64,000 bases of DNA from Hyphomicrobiales bacterium (GTDB lineage Bacteria; Pseudomonadota; Alphaproteobacteria; Rhizobiales; Rhizobiaceae), in the NCBI GenBank assembly GCA_021775415.1, contig JAJFHV010000006.1:1-64000 (forward strand). The letters run 5' to 3'. Position numbers and translations under genes: made by a program. Shown piece by piece: positions 1-8,816 of the stretch. The notes under the pieces are model-generated. The model saw only the letters and a program-made list of their open reading frames with translations, ran no database searches and was not told the DNA's origin. Position 1 is the first letter of the stretch. Each line of letters opens with the position of its first letter.

Positions 1-325
1 CTGCCAGCGATCCCATATCTCGGACTTCTGTTGTCAGGTAAAATACAGTCTGCTTCGTCTCTTCATCGTAACACTCCATCTTTGCAAAAAAGATTAAAGT
101 GTTGCGTCGATCAGTTGTGACCACCGCACAAAGCAGACATAAGCCTCAATGAACCCAATGTCAGCTATGCGGACAAAGTGACCACGAATTTTTTCTTCAT
201 TGTCTAGTACGCGACATGAGCCATAAACTCTACATAAGCACACCACAAACATTCATTGCTAAGATCAAACCGAAACAACTATAGTCCACCGGATAGAATT
301 CGCGGCTTGATAATGGGCTTCACTG
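1..325. other. gene-poor left edge upstream of phoR
   Basis: No coding region is supported here. The stretch is rich in short stop-interrupted frames and holds one decayed palindrome (132-166, listed separately). The in-frame codon TAA at 311-313 closes the phoR frame, so no upstream extension of phoR is possible without a frameshift. I see no Pho-box-like TGTCA repeats before phoR. Confidence 0.6.
132..166. repeat. decayed palindrome of the ATGTCCGCT type
   Basis: AGCAGACAT (132-140) and ATGTCAGCT (158-166) are inverted copies with one mismatch, separated by 17 nt. The sequence resembles better preserved palindromes at 40392-40426 and elsewhere in gene-free gaps of this window, so I read it as a worn member of one dispersed family. 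Confidence 0.4.
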
Positions 326-1378
326 GTGACCGACAAACTTTTGCACACTGCACTTGATCTGCTCCAGGAAGCGGTTTTCATACTGGATGTTGAACGCACG
401 GTGAAATTTTCAAACAGCGTGGCGATTGACCTGTTTGGCGATGGATTTGTCGGCAATGATTTCGTTCAAATCATCCGTCACCCCGAGTGCATTAAAGCCA
501 TAGATGAAGTGCGCAAGGGTAAGGAAAGTGCCGAATATTCGATTTCGATCGATTATCCGGTTAAGGCCAATTTTAGCGTACTCGTCTCCCGGTTAGGCAA
601 AAAGAAGCGCGGCAACGCGGAAATCCTTGTCAGTCTGAAAGACATTTCCGATCTGCGTGAAGCCGAGCAGATGCGCTCGGATTTCGTCGCCAATGTCAGC
701 CATGAACTGCGATCACCTCTAACCGCTCTTGCAGGGTTCATTGAAACGCTTCGAGGTTCTGCAAAAGATGATGAGGTGGCGCGTGAACGCTTTTTGGGTT
801 TGATGGATCATGAGGCCAGCCGCATGGTCAGGTTGATCGCCGATCTCCTGTCCCTATCAAAGCTTGAAGCAAATCTTCGAATTCGCCCCAGCGGTCAGGC
901 GGATGTTGTCGCCATCATTCGCAGGGTGCAAACCAGCTTGAATGATCTCGCAAAAAAGGAATCAAAAACTGTGGAACTGGAGATAGCCGTACCAGCAGAA
1001 GCGAGCAAAATTCCCGGCAATGAAGACGAACTGACACAGGTTTTTCAAAACCTGATTGAAAATGCCATCAAATACGGTTCGCAAGGCACAACTGTCTCGA
1101 TCAAAGTTGACACAAAGGAAAGCGTGGCGGGGATTCCCGGTCAGGCGGTTGCTGTTGAAATTCGCGACCAGGGTGAGGGCATTCCCAAACATCAGATTGC
1201 CCGGCTTACCGAACGGTTTTACCGGGTTGACACCCATCGCTCCCGTGACAAGGGAGGGACAGGGTTAGGCCTGGCAATCGTCAAGCACATCATGAACCAC
1301 CATCGTGGAAGAATGCACATTGATAGTGAAGTCGGGGTCGGCAGCACCTTCACCATCTATCTGCCCACAAGCAAATAA
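326..1378 (+). CDS. phoR: PhoR-type phosphate-regulon sensor histidine kinase
   Basis: 350 aa sensor kinase that should phosphorylate PhoB under phosphate limitation. An N-terminal PAS-like region (about 5-105) is followed by a HisKA domain with the H-box VSHELRSP (His126), a HATPase domain with N-box NLIENAIKYG (Asn246), G1 DQGEG (281-285), F-box RFYRVD and G2 GGTGLGLA (310-317). The GTG start at 326 is the only reasonable one, since TAA lies five codons upstream. No membrane helix is seen at the N-terminus although most PhoR proteins carry one or two; this one is probably soluble or tethered through PstSCAB/PhoU. It heads phoR-pstSCAB-phoU-phoB, the usual alphaproteobacterial order, and that context supports PhoR over other PAS kinases. 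Confidence 0.9.
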   Translation: MTDKLLHTALDLLQEAVFILDVERTVKFSNSVAIDLFGDGFVGNDFVQIIRHPECIKAIDEVRKGKESAEYSISIDYPVKANFSVLVSRLGKKKRGNAEILVSLKDISDLREAEQMRSDFVANVSHELRSPLTALAGFIETLRGSAKDDEVARERFLGLMDHEASRMVRLIADLLSLSKLEANLRIRPSGQADVVAIIRRVQTSLNDLAKKESKTVELEIAVPAEASKIPGNEDELTQVFQNLIENAIKYGSQGTTVSIKVDTKESVAGIPGQAVAVEIRDQGEGIPKHQIARLTERFYRVDTHRSRDKGGTGLGLAIVKHIMNHHRGRMHIDSEVGVGSTFTIYLPTSK

Positions 1379-1392
1379 TCCTCACAACAGAT

Positions 1393-1421
1393 TTGTCACA
1401 TAAGTGTCATGCAACTGTCAT
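1393..1421 (+). promoter_or_regulatory. Pho box with three 11-nt repeats upstream of pstS
   Basis: TGTCA occurs at 1394, 1405 and 1416, exactly 11 nt apart, in the contexts TTTGTCACA, AGTGTCATG and ACTGTCATA. PhoB binds direct repeats close to CTGTCAT at 11-nt spacing, so this is a site and a half. It lies between the phoR stop (1378) and pstS (1497), so pstSCAB-phoUB probably has its own PhoB-activated promoter. Confidence 0.85.
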
Positions 1422-1496
1422 AGGAGTTACATGCGATTCCGCTACTCACGGCTTGTCCAGAAGAACTGGATTTTATGCCCAAAAGGAGAGATTGGC

Positions 1497-2540
1497 ATGT
1501 CAGGCAGGAATTCAATTATTGCAGCAGCAGCTGGCGTATTTGCGTTTTCCATTTTTACCACCGGCGCTTATGCCCGTGATCAAATCAACATCGTGGGTTC
1601 ATCCACGGTGTTTCCGTTTGCGACAACAGTTGCGGAGCGCTTTGGTAAAAATACAGAATTCAAAACCCCTGTGGTTGAAAGCACAGGCTCAGGTGGTGGC
1701 TTGAAACTCTTCTGCGCAGGAGTTGGTGAAAATACACCAGACATCACCAATGCTTCGCGCCGTATTAAGTCTTCTGAAGTTGAACTTTGCGCCACTAACG
1801 GCGTCAAAGACATTGTGGAAGTAAAGGTTGGCTATGATGGAATTGTTCTGGCCAATTCACGTTCTTCAGACATTATGAAGCTCACCCGCAAAGACATTTT
1901 TCTGGCTCTTGCCAAGGATGTTCCAGACGGTGAGGGAAAAACGAAACCAAACCCTTATCAAACATGGGCAGATGTAAACCCCTCCCTGCCTGCAATTAGA
2001 ATCGAGGTGCTTGGTCCGCCACCAACATCCGGAACACGCGATGCGTTTGTTGAACTTGCCATGGAAGGCGGTTGCAAAAAGATCGACTGGATCAAGGCGA
2101 TGAAAAAGTCGGACAAAAGCGCCTATAAATCGCTTTGTCACACAATTCGTGAAGATGGCGCCTTCGTTGAAGCCGGTGAAAACGACAATCTGATTGTGCA
2201 AAAGCTTGAAGCAAATCCAAGCGCATTTGGAATTTTCGGATACAGTTTCCTCGACCAGAATTCAGATAAGGTACAAGGCAGCGTCATCGGTGATAAAGAG
2301 CCAACATTCGAAAACATTGCTGTTGGTGATTATCCCGTATCACGTTCACTCTATTTCTATGTCAAGAAAGCGCATGTGGGTGTGATTCCGGGCATTGAAG
2401 CCTATCTAGCCGAGTTTACCAGTGAAGATGCTGCCGGCGAAGATGGCTACCTTGCAGACAAGGGCCTGATCCCGATGACTGAGGAAGAGGCTTCTGAATG
2501 GAAAGCCAAGGTCATGGGCCTGGAAAACCTTTCCATGTAA
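1497..2540 (+). CDS. pstS: phosphate ABC transporter substrate-binding protein PstS
   Basis: 347 aa periplasmic phosphate-binding protein feeding PstC/PstA. The start is ATG 1497, preceded by AAAGGAGAG at 1482-1490 with six nt spacing; an upstream GTG at 1404 lies inside the Pho box and cannot be the start. Residues 1-26 form a Sec signal peptide ending AYA. The mature chain opens with INIVGSSTVFPF, typical of PstS, and carries further phosphate-loop elements GSGGGLKLF and SGTRDAF. Regulated by the Pho box just upstream; first gene of pstSCAB-phoU-phoB. Confidence 0.95.
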   Translation: MSGRNSIIAAAAGVFAFSIFTTGAYARDQINIVGSSTVFPFATTVAERFGKNTEFKTPVVESTGSGGGLKLFCAGVGENTPDITNASRRIKSSEVELCATNGVKDIVEVKVGYDGIVLANSRSSDIMKLTRKDIFLALAKDVPDGEGKTKPNPYQTWADVNPSLPAIRIEVLGPPPTSGTRDAFVELAMEGGCKKIDWIKAMKKSDKSAYKSLCHTIREDGAFVEAGENDNLIVQKLEANPSAFGIFGYSFLDQNSDKVQGSVIGDKEPTFENIAVGDYPVSRSLYFYVKKAHVGVIPGIEAYLAEFTSEDAAGEDGYLADKGLIPMTEEEASEWKAKVMGLENLSM

Positions 2541-2553
2541 GTCAGTTAAATTC

Positions 2554-2592
2554 GGTTCAGCGCTATAGTTGGCGCTGAACCATTTTAGTTTG
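2554..2592 (+). terminator. pstS-pstC intercistronic stem-loop (attenuator or stabiliser)
   Basis: A perfect 10-bp stem, GGTTCAGCGC (2554-2563) with GCGCTGAACC (2572-2581), closes an 8-nt loop and is followed by ATTTTAGTTTG. A hairpin directly behind the binding-protein gene is a common way to keep more PstS than permease, either by partial termination or by protecting the pstS mRNA 3' end. The T-tract is interrupted, so complete termination is unlikely. Confidence 0.6.
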
Positions 2593-2631
2593 CGTTTTTC
2601 CACAAGATGGAGAAACTTCAGCAGGTGGATA

Positions 2632-3594
2632 ATGTCCCAAAGCAGCGTAGACATCATCGAAATTACCAACAAGTCTACGGCTCAAAGAACCAGGGAAAAC
2701 TTGGTCGTCGCAGTGTTGCTTCTTTGCTCACTCCTGGCGGTGCTCACGACCGTTGGAATTGTCCTCTCCCTGGCCTTTGAAGCCTTCCGTTTTTTTCAAA
2801 AAGTTCCGTTTTACGATTTTTTGTTTGGCCTGGAGTGGAGCCCCCAAACCGCCTTGCGCTCCGACCAGGTTGGATCATCTGGAGCATTTGGCGCAGTACC
2901 GCTCATCACCGGTACCCTGTTGATCAGCACTATCGCAATGGCTGTGGCCACACCTCTTGGACTTTTGGCGGCGATATATCTGGCTGAATATGCTTCAAGT
3001 CGTGCTCGGTCTTATATCAAGCCCCTGTTGGAATTGCTCGCAGGTATTCCGACCGTGGTCTACGGCTTTTTTGCTGCATTGATCATTGCGCCCATGCTCA
3101 GGGGGGGCGGTGAAAGCGCAGGACTTGTCATTTCTTCTGAGAGTGCGCTGGCTGCCGGTCTGACAATGGGAGTCATGATTATCCCATTGGTCTCCTCGCT
3201 TTCAGATGACGTGATCAATGCAGTCCCACAATCCTTGCGGGATGCTTCTTATGGTCTTGGTTCAACACAGGCAGAAACCATAAAGCAGGTGGTGCTTCCT
3301 GCTGCAATTCCTGGAATTGCCGGCAGCCTGTTGCTGGCAACATCCCGCGCCATAGGTGAAACCATGATCGTGGTAATGGCAGCGGGTCTTGCCGCCAACC
3401 TCACCGCAAACCCATTTGAGGCAGTAACGACGGTTACGGTGCAGATTGTAACCCTGCTGACTGGTGACCAGGAATTTGACAGCGCCAAGACGCTGTCCGC
3501 CTTCGCACTCGGCCTACTGCTATTCGTAATTACCCTGTGTCTGAATGTGATCGCCCTGCGCATCGTTGATCACTACAAGGAACAATATGACTGA
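2632..3594 (+). CDS. pstC: phosphate ABC transporter permease PstC
   Basis: 320 aa inner-membrane permease of the high-affinity phosphate importer. The start is ATG 2632 with AGGTGG at 2623-2628; an upstream TTG would start in the loop of the preceding hairpin and is unlikely. Several hydrophobic helices are visible (first about residues 25-50), and the cytoplasmic EAA loop that contacts PstB reads SLRDASYGLGSTQAET. The stop overlaps the pstA start by 8 nt, indicating translational coupling. Confidence 0.95.
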   Translation: MSQSSVDIIEITNKSTAQRTRENLVVAVLLLCSLLAVLTTVGIVLSLAFEAFRFFQKVPFYDFLFGLEWSPQTALRSDQVGSSGAFGAVPLITGTLLISTIAMAVATPLGLLAAIYLAEYASSRARSYIKPLLELLAGIPTVVYGFFAALIIAPMLRGGGESAGLVISSESALAAGLTMGVMIIPLVSSLSDDVINAVPQSLRDASYGLGSTQAETIKQVVLPAAIPGIAGSLLLATSRAIGETMIVVMAAGLAANLTANPFEAVTTVTVQIVTLLTGDQEFDSAKTLSAFALGLLLFVITLCLNVIALRIVDHYKEQYD

Positions 3595-4846
3595 ACACGT
3601 TGAGATATTGTCGATTGGCAGCTCAAAGCGCCATCGCGCCGAAAGCCGGTTTCGCGTATATGGCATCATTGCAATTGTGCTTTCCCTGTCCTTTTTGCTG
3701 ATTATGGTTGGGTCCATTGCTACCCGCGGGATTACAGCCTTCAAACAATCATTTGTTTTTGTGGAAATTGATCTTCCTGCCGACAAGATCGATGTGGATG
3801 ATATCAAGGGCACCCGCTTCGGCAAATTGCTGAAATCTGCATTAAGAGACCGCTTTCCCGAGGCGACATCCCGCAAGGAAAAGAAGCTGGTCTACGGTCT
3901 CGTCAGTTCAACTGCAGAGTATTCTGTTCGGGACCAGGTAGTGGAAAATCCCGAACTGGTTGGTTCCAGAGCCGGGTTCTGGATACGTGCCTCGAGCGAT
4001 GTGGATATGTACCTAAAGGGATACATTGATGCAGAGCTTGCCGAAAGCCAGCGACGCCTCAACGACAAGCAGCTCAAATGGATTAAACAACTAAAAACGC
4101 ATGGTCATGTTGAAAGCCGTTTCAACACCCAGTTCTTTACCGGCGGTGATTCACGAGAGCCCGAGCAAGCAGGAATTCTTGGTGCGGTCGTAGGGTCCGC
4201 CCTCAGTCTTCTTGTCTGTTTTTTGCTGTCTTTTCCGCTTGGCGTTCTTGCAGCCGTTTATCTGGAAGAATTTACAACACAAAGCAGGCTGAACCGCATC
4301 ATTGAAGTGAACATCAACAATCTGGCGGCGGTTCCCTCGATCGTGTTTGGCTTGTTGGGGCTTGCAATCTTTTTGAATTTCTTTGGCCTTCCCAGATCCA
4401 CTCCCTTGGTGGGGGGGATGGTTTTGGCGCTGATGACCCTGCCAACCATTATCATTGCATCACGCGCATCCCTTCGCGCCGTACCGCCGTCCATACGAGA
4501 GGCTGCAATGGGGCTTGGTGCGAGTAAAGTCCAAACTACATTCCACCATGTCATTCCGCTTGCAATGCCGGGAATGCTAACCGGATCCATTATCGGAATG
4601 GCACAGGCACTGGGCGAAACGGCGCCTTTGCTGATGATTGGCATGGTAGCGTTTATTGTAGACGTACCCCAGGGCATAACCGATGCGGCAACTGCATTGC
4701 CAGTCCAGATATTTCTGTGGGCGGACAGTCCAGAGCGAGGGTTTTTGGAGAAAACCTCCGCAGCAATCATGGTGCTGTTGGTGTTTTTGATTGCCATGAA
4801 TCTTGTTGCCATCATATTGAGACGGCGCCTTGAGCGGCGCTGGTAG
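3587..4846 (+). CDS. pstA: phosphate ABC transporter permease PstA, long alphaproteobacterial form
   Basis: 419 aa second permease subunit. ATG 3587 is preceded by AAGGAAC (3577-3583) and overlaps the pstC stop. It is about 120 residues longer than E. coli PstA: after the first membrane helix (about 25-45) comes a polar, predicted periplasmic segment (to about 190) of the DUF3333 kind seen in alphaproteobacterial PstA, and only then the conserved permease core. The EAA loop reads SIREAAMGLGASKVQT. Followed 9 nt later by pstB. Confidence 0.93.
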   Translation: MTEHVEILSIGSSKRHRAESRFRVYGIIAIVLSLSFLLIMVGSIATRGITAFKQSFVFVEIDLPADKIDVDDIKGTRFGKLLKSALRDRFPEATSRKEKKLVYGLVSSTAEYSVRDQVVENPELVGSRAGFWIRASSDVDMYLKGYIDAELAESQRRLNDKQLKWIKQLKTHGHVESRFNTQFFTGGDSREPEQAGILGAVVGSALSLLVCFLLSFPLGVLAAVYLEEFTTQSRLNRIIEVNINNLAAVPSIVFGLLGLAIFLNFFGLPRSTPLVGGMVLALMTLPTIIIASRASLRAVPPSIREAAMGLGASKVQTTFHHVIPLAMPGMLTGSIIGMAQALGETAPLLMIGMVAFIVDVPQGITDAATALPVQIFLWADSPERGFLEKTSAAIMVLLVFLIAMNLVAIILRRRLERRW

Positions 4847-4855
4847 GAGCGTGAA

Positions 4856-5677
4856 GTGAATATAATGACGATTAACGAGAATCTAAATGCAATGCCGGAC
4901 CAGCCAAACAGTGCTGTCAACGAGCCGATTGTTCGCGCGAAGGGTGTTGATGTTTTTTATGGTGACAAGCAAGCGCTTTTTGATGTGGATCTGGATGTGC
5001 AAAAAAATTCTGTTACCGCTCTCATCGGACCGTCCGGCTGTGGCAAGAGTACGTTGTTACGCTGTTTCAACAGAATGAACGACGTCATACCAATTTGCCG
5101 CGTTACAGGATTGGTAACATTGGGCGGACAGGATATTCATGCGCCAAATGTTGACGTGGTTTCACTCCGCAAGGAAGTTGGAATGGTATTTCAAAAACCG
5201 AATCCATTTCCCAAATCCATTTATGACAACATTGCCTATGGCCCGCGCATCCACGGAATGACACAGAACAAGGCAGAACTGGATGCGGTGGTTGAAAAGA
5301 GCCTGAGGCGTGCCGGATTGTGGGAAGAGGTAAAGGACCGCCTTGATAAACCCGGAACTGGCCTGTCGGGCGGACAGCAGCAAAGGCTTTGTATTGCACG
5401 TGCAATAGCAGTAAAGCCCAAGGTGATCTTAATGGATGAGCCGTGCTCTGCGCTCGATCCCATTGCAACAGCGAAGGTGGAGGAACTGATTGATGAACTG
5501 CGCGAGCGTTTCACAATCATAATTGTAACCCACTCCATGCAGCAGGCTGCTCGTGTCTCTCAACACACAGCGTTCTTCCATCTCGGCTATCTTGTCGAAA
5601 ACGGGGCTACAGAGGATATCTTCACAACCCCCGAAGATGAGAGAACGAAGAATTATATCACTGGTCGAATTGGATAA
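4856..5677 (+). CDS. pstB: phosphate ABC transporter ATP-binding protein PstB
   Basis: 273 aa ATPase energising PstCA. Walker [11 protein letters not shown]-loop VFQKPNPFP, signature LSGGQQQR, Walker B VILMDEP with the catalytic Glu, and the H-loop VTHSMQQA are all intact. QKPNPFP together with EPCSALDP is characteristic of PstB rather than other importer ATPases. GTG 4856 sits six nt after AGGAG (4845-4849), making it preferable to ATG 4865, which is 15 nt away. Confidence 0.95.
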   Translation: MNIMTINENLNAMPDQPNSAVNEPIVRAKGVDVFYGDKQALFDVDLDVQKNSVTALIGPSGCGKSTLLRCFNRMNDVIPICRVTGLVTLGGQDIHAPNVDVVSLRKEVGMVFQKPNPFPKSIYDNIAYGPRIHGMTQNKAELDAVVEKSLRRAGLWEEVKDRLDKPGTGLSGGQQQRLCIARAIAVKPKVILMDEPCSALDPIATAKVEELIDELRERFTIIIVTHSMQQAARVSQHTAFFHLGYLVENGATEDIFTTPEDERTKNYITGRIG

Positions 5678-5694
5678 TTTACAGGATCAAATCC

Positions 5695-6423
5695 ATGGAA
5701 AGTCATCACATTGTAAAATCATTTGATCAAGATTTGGGGCAGGTCGAGAGCCTGATCCTGGAAATGGGAGGCATGGTTGAAAATCAGATTGGTCAGTCAA
5801 TTCTTGCCCTGTGTAACCGCGACACCGAACTTGGGAAAAAAGTTCGGAAGGATGACCGGGCGGTAGATCAGCTGGAAGCAAAAATCGATGAGATGACGCT
5901 TCAAATCCTGACTTTGCGTCAACCGATGGCAGATGATTTGCGCAATGTGATTTGCGCTCTGAAGATTTCCTCGAATCTTGAGCGAATTGGCGATTATGCT
6001 GCCAACATAGCCAAGCGCACGGACGTACTTTCAGACACCAGCAAGATTGGGACTGCGGAAAAAACCATTCGGCGGATGGGTGACATGGTTCAAAAGATGG
6101 TGGCGGATGTTCTCAATGCCTACATCGGAAAAGACCTGGCAATGGCGGATGAACTGCGTCTTCGCGATGAGGATGTTGATCACATGCACAATACATTGTT
6201 TCGTGAGTTGCTGACCTACATGATGGAAGACCCACGTAACATTACCCCTTGTACGCACCTTCTTTTCGTTGCCAGAAATCTTGAACGCATGGGTGATCAT
6301 GCGACAACAATCGCTGAGCAGATTCATTATGTGGTGACCGGCTCACTGCCCGACGAGAAGCGGCCAATCAGCGATAAAACCAGTCAAATAGGCATTGGTG
6401 GTGGTAGTGACGAAGATGAATAG
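5695..6423 (+). CDS. phoU: phosphate signalling protein PhoU
   Basis: 242 aa all-helical PhoU that links PstB activity to PhoR and keeps the regulon off when phosphate is plentiful. Two PhoU repeats are visible with the paired metal-binding motifs around SSNLERIGDYAANIAKR and ARNLERMGDHATTIAEQ. AGGA at 5683-5686 precedes the ATG. The 3' end overlaps the phoB start by 8 nt. Confidence 0.95.
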   Translation: MESHHIVKSFDQDLGQVESLILEMGGMVENQIGQSILALCNRDTELGKKVRKDDRAVDQLEAKIDEMTLQILTLRQPMADDLRNVICALKISSNLERIGDYAANIAKRTDVLSDTSKIGTAEKTIRRMGDMVQKMVADVLNAYIGKDLAMADELRLRDEDVDHMHNTLFRELLTYMMEDPRNITPCTHLLFVARNLERMGDHATTIAEQIHYVVTGSLPDEKRPISDKTSQIGIGGGSDEDE

Positions 6424-7108
6424 CATCAAAGTCCTCATCGTCGAGGACGAAGCTGCTCAGATGGAACTGCTGAGCTACAACCTCGAAAAGGAAGGTTATC
6501 GGATCGTTGCGGCGACTGACGGGGAAGAAGGATTGTTGTTGGCAGAGGAGGAAAAGCCAGATCTGATTGTTCTGGACTGGATGTTGCCAAGCCTTTCTGG
6601 AATCGAAGTTTGCCGTCAGTTGAAGCGAGGAAAACATACTCATGAAATCCCGGTAATCATGCTTACCGCGCGTGGCGAAGAAAGTGACCGGGTTCGCGGA
6701 CTTGATGTCGGCGCTGATGACTACATCATAAAACCCTACTCGGTGGCAGAACTGTTGGCGCGGGTACGGGCGATGATCCGGCGTGCTAATCCGGCAAGTC
6801 AGGGGCAAACCTTAGAATGCGGTGACATTCTTTTTGATCCTGAAAAATTTCAGGTATCTCGAGCAGGTATACCAGTCAAACTGGGTCCAACTGAGTTTCG
6901 GTTGTTGTCAGTATTTATTGGGAAACCGGGACGCGTCTGGAGCCGGGATCAACTCCTTGAGCGGGTTTGGGAACACAATCTGGATCTCGATTACCGAACC
7001 GTTGACGTTCATGTTGGCAGATTACGAAAAGCTTTGCGGCAGGAAGGAAAATCCGATCCAATCCGCACGGTACGTTCTGCAGGTTATGCTTTGGATATCG
7101 ACCCTTAG
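6416..7108 (+). CDS. phoB: phosphate-regulon response regulator PhoB
   Basis: 230 aa OmpR-family activator. Receiver domain (1-120) has the acidic pocket VEDE (about 10-12), phospho-acceptor Asp54 in VLDWMLP, Thr84 and Lys106; the C-terminal winged helix (about 135-228) ends with the DNA-recognition segment YRTVDVHVGRLRKAL. The start ATG 6416 overlaps phoU. It is expected to bind the three-repeat box at 1393-1421 and so to be autoregulated as the last gene of the operon. Confidence 0.95.
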   Translation: MNSIKVLIVEDEAAQMELLSYNLEKEGYRIVAATDGEEGLLLAEEEKPDLIVLDWMLPSLSGIEVCRQLKRGKHTHEIPVIMLTARGEESDRVRGLDVGADDYIIKPYSVAELLARVRAMIRRANPASQGQTLECGDILFDPEKFQVSRAGIPVKLGPTEFRLLSVFIGKPGRVWSRDQLLERVWEHNLDLDYRTVDVHVGRLRKALRQEGKSDPIRTVRSAGYALDIDP

Positions 7109-7160
7109 AGCCGCCAAATTATTCGGCTTGGATGTCCGTTTGGCCCATAAATTGCGCTAA

Positions 7161-7270
7161 ATGTCGGTTTTGATCTTTCAAGCTACGACATGCTCTCCAA
7201 TGGCAACATTGGGCTCGAAGCCGCCGTTGAGAGATTACGCAGAATGTCCGCTATTGGCACAAAACAGACC
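7161..7270. repeat. two decayed palindromes in the phoB-tetR gap
   Basis: ATGTCG (7161-7166) is mirrored by CGACAT (7186-7191), with partial pairing continuing inward. A second unit starts ATGTCCGCT at 7244-7252 and has only a worn right half (AAACAGACC, 7262-7270). Both look like worn relatives of the ATGTCCGCT palindrome at 40392-40426. The rest of the 323-base gap between phoB and the tetR gene shows no credible gene or strong terminator. Confidence 0.4.
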
Positions 7271-7431
7271 CACTGAAGATGTCGTATTTTCGATATCTGT
7301 AATTCCTGACTTGCAACATTGTCCGTACATCCGGCATTCAAACTTAGATACTACCCAGCTCGCACAATCATTTGACCGTTCGTTCCAAACCTGTAATAAT
7401 TTCCCAAACTAATTGGATGGATGGTTGAACC

Positions 7432-8013
7432 ATGCCCTGGGAAAAATCGTATAACGAAACCGACGTGCTTACCCGCGCAATGAACGCTTTTTGGGCACGC
7501 GGCTATGAAGCAACTTCAATGAGCGATTTGGTTGAGGCAACCGGCATCAATCGTGGCAGCATTTATTCGGCCTTCACAGACAAGCACACCTTGTTCGTAC
7601 GGGCGCTCAAACACTATGACACGCACCACCGCTCCAGGTTCTTGCACAAGATCCGACAGGCTAACCCGCCAAAGGAAGCAATCCTTTCGGTTTTCGAGGC
7701 TGCAATTCAGGCACGCGCAGGTGGCAAACAGCCATCGGGTTGTTTACTCGTTAACACCGCATTGGAGCTATCGGATCATGATCCGGAAATATGCGAAATT
7801 ATCCGCGAAAGTCTTATAGAGGTCGAGCAGTTCTTTCAGACCATGATTGAAGAAGGACAGATCGATGGATCAATTAACAACGCGCGTGATCCACATGAGA
7901 CGGCACAAGCCCTGCTTGGATTGTTCATGGGACTACGCGTGCTAAGCCGGGCGCGACCGGAAAAACCACTTCTAACCACAATATCGAAGCAGGCGGCGAT
8001 GTTGCTGGAATAA
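7432..8013 (+). CDS. TetR/AcrR-family transcriptional regulator
   Basis: 193 aa one-component repressor. The N-terminal helix-turn-helix is clear: AMNAFWARGYEATSMSDL, then EATGINRGSIYSAFTDKHTLF (about 17-58), typical of the subgroup whose ligand domain contains SGCLLVNTALEL. It sits 44 nt upstream of an AhpD-like gene on the same strand; such pairs usually respond to oxidative or electrophile stress, with the regulator controlling itself and its neighbour. The inducer cannot be told from sequence. Confidence 0.85.
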   Translation: MPWEKSYNETDVLTRAMNAFWARGYEATSMSDLVEATGINRGSIYSAFTDKHTLFVRALKHYDTHHRSRFLHKIRQANPPKEAILSVFEAAIQARAGGKQPSGCLLVNTALELSDHDPEICEIIRESLIEVEQFFQTMIEEGQIDGSINNARDPHETAQALLGLFMGLRVLSRARPEKPLLTTISKQAAMLLE

Positions 8014-8057
8014 TTTTTTGCCTGGTTTGGAACGGTCATTCAAATGGAGGAAATACA

Positions 8058-8627
8058 ATGAGTGTATCTTACGTGGAACGCGAACAGGCCAATGCTGCAA
8101 CCCTGAAATTCTATGACGCAGCTGAAGAGCGTTTTCAGGCGCTTTTGAACATATTCAAGGTGTTCGGACATCAGCCGGAATACGGCCAGGCATTTACCGA
8201 CTTGATCATGGCGATCCTGAAGGATGGAGTAATCAGTTGGGCGACCAAGGAACTCCTGATCCTGAAAGCGACCCAACGCAACGAGTGTCAATATTGTGTT
8301 GTCCAACATGAGCGCGTTTCCAACATGCTTGGAATCGAAAACGACAAGATAGCTGATCTCGATGGCGACAAATACAAAACCAGCAGCCATTTCACTGATG
8401 GAGAGAAGGCCCTGCTTGATCTGACGGTACAAATCGGTGAGGACGCTAACAGCGTATCAAGAGAACTCTGGGACCGGCTTCACAAGCACTGGAGCGAACC
8501 AGAAATAGTTGATGCGGTGTTTGTCATCACGACCTATATCGCCGTTTCAAAATTTGGCGATGCATTGGGTGTTGAACTGGAGCCAATGTTCGATGGCGTA
8601 AGCCCCATCCTTACCGTCAATCACTAG
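8058..8627 (+). CDS. AhpD-like carboxymuconolactone-decarboxylase-family protein
   Basis: 189 aa helical protein with the redox-active CxxC of AhpD-type members: NECQYC, Cys77 and Cys80, followed by His84. AhpD proteins reduce peroxiredoxin partners or act as alkylhydroperoxidases; enzymes named 4-carboxymuconolactone decarboxylase lack this CxxC, so peroxidase or disulfide reductase activity is more likely. GGAGG precedes the ATG. Co-directional with the TetR gene, probably its target. Confidence 0.8.
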   Translation: MSVSYVEREQANAATLKFYDAAEERFQALLNIFKVFGHQPEYGQAFTDLIMAILKDGVISWATKELLILKATQRNECQYCVVQHERVSNMLGIENDKIADLDGDKYKTSSHFTDGEKALLDLTVQIGEDANSVSRELWDRLHKHWSEPEIVDAVFVITTYIAVSKFGDALGVELEPMFDGVSPILTVNH

Positions 8628-8743
8628 CGGAACCGGATGAAGTCACACATCAAAGGATTCGAGGATCAACGGTTACGAATGAAACTGGGGGAATGAGATC
8701 GGCAACTGCGACCAAAAACCGAGGACCCATTCCGATCCTTTTT

Positions 8744-8767
8744 CTGTCACCCTGGAGGCGGTGACAG
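8744..8767. repeat. 8-bp inverted repeat after the ahpD-like gene
   Basis: CTGTCACC (8744-8751) pairs perfectly with GGTGACAG (8760-8767) around an 8-nt loop. It lies between convergent genes. No T-tract follows on either strand, so an intrinsic terminator is not shown; it may be a weak bidirectional one or a protein site. Confidence 0.4.
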
Positions 8768-8816
8768 TAGGAGAGCAGATCTGAGCCCCCGGCAGGGAAA
8801 CCGGGAAATTAAATTT

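Noticed and set aside
1404-1496. N-terminal extension of PstS from GTG 1404
   Set aside because: It would begin inside the Pho box and destroy the signal peptide; ATG 1497 has a strong AAAGGAGAG.
2569-2631. N-terminal extension of PstC from TTG 2569
   Set aside because: Starts within the hairpin loop and has no ribosome site; ATG 2632 has AGGTGG.
7161-7412. Short + strand frame in the phoB-tetR gap
   Set aside because: Reads through decayed palindromes, no ribosome site and no family likeness.
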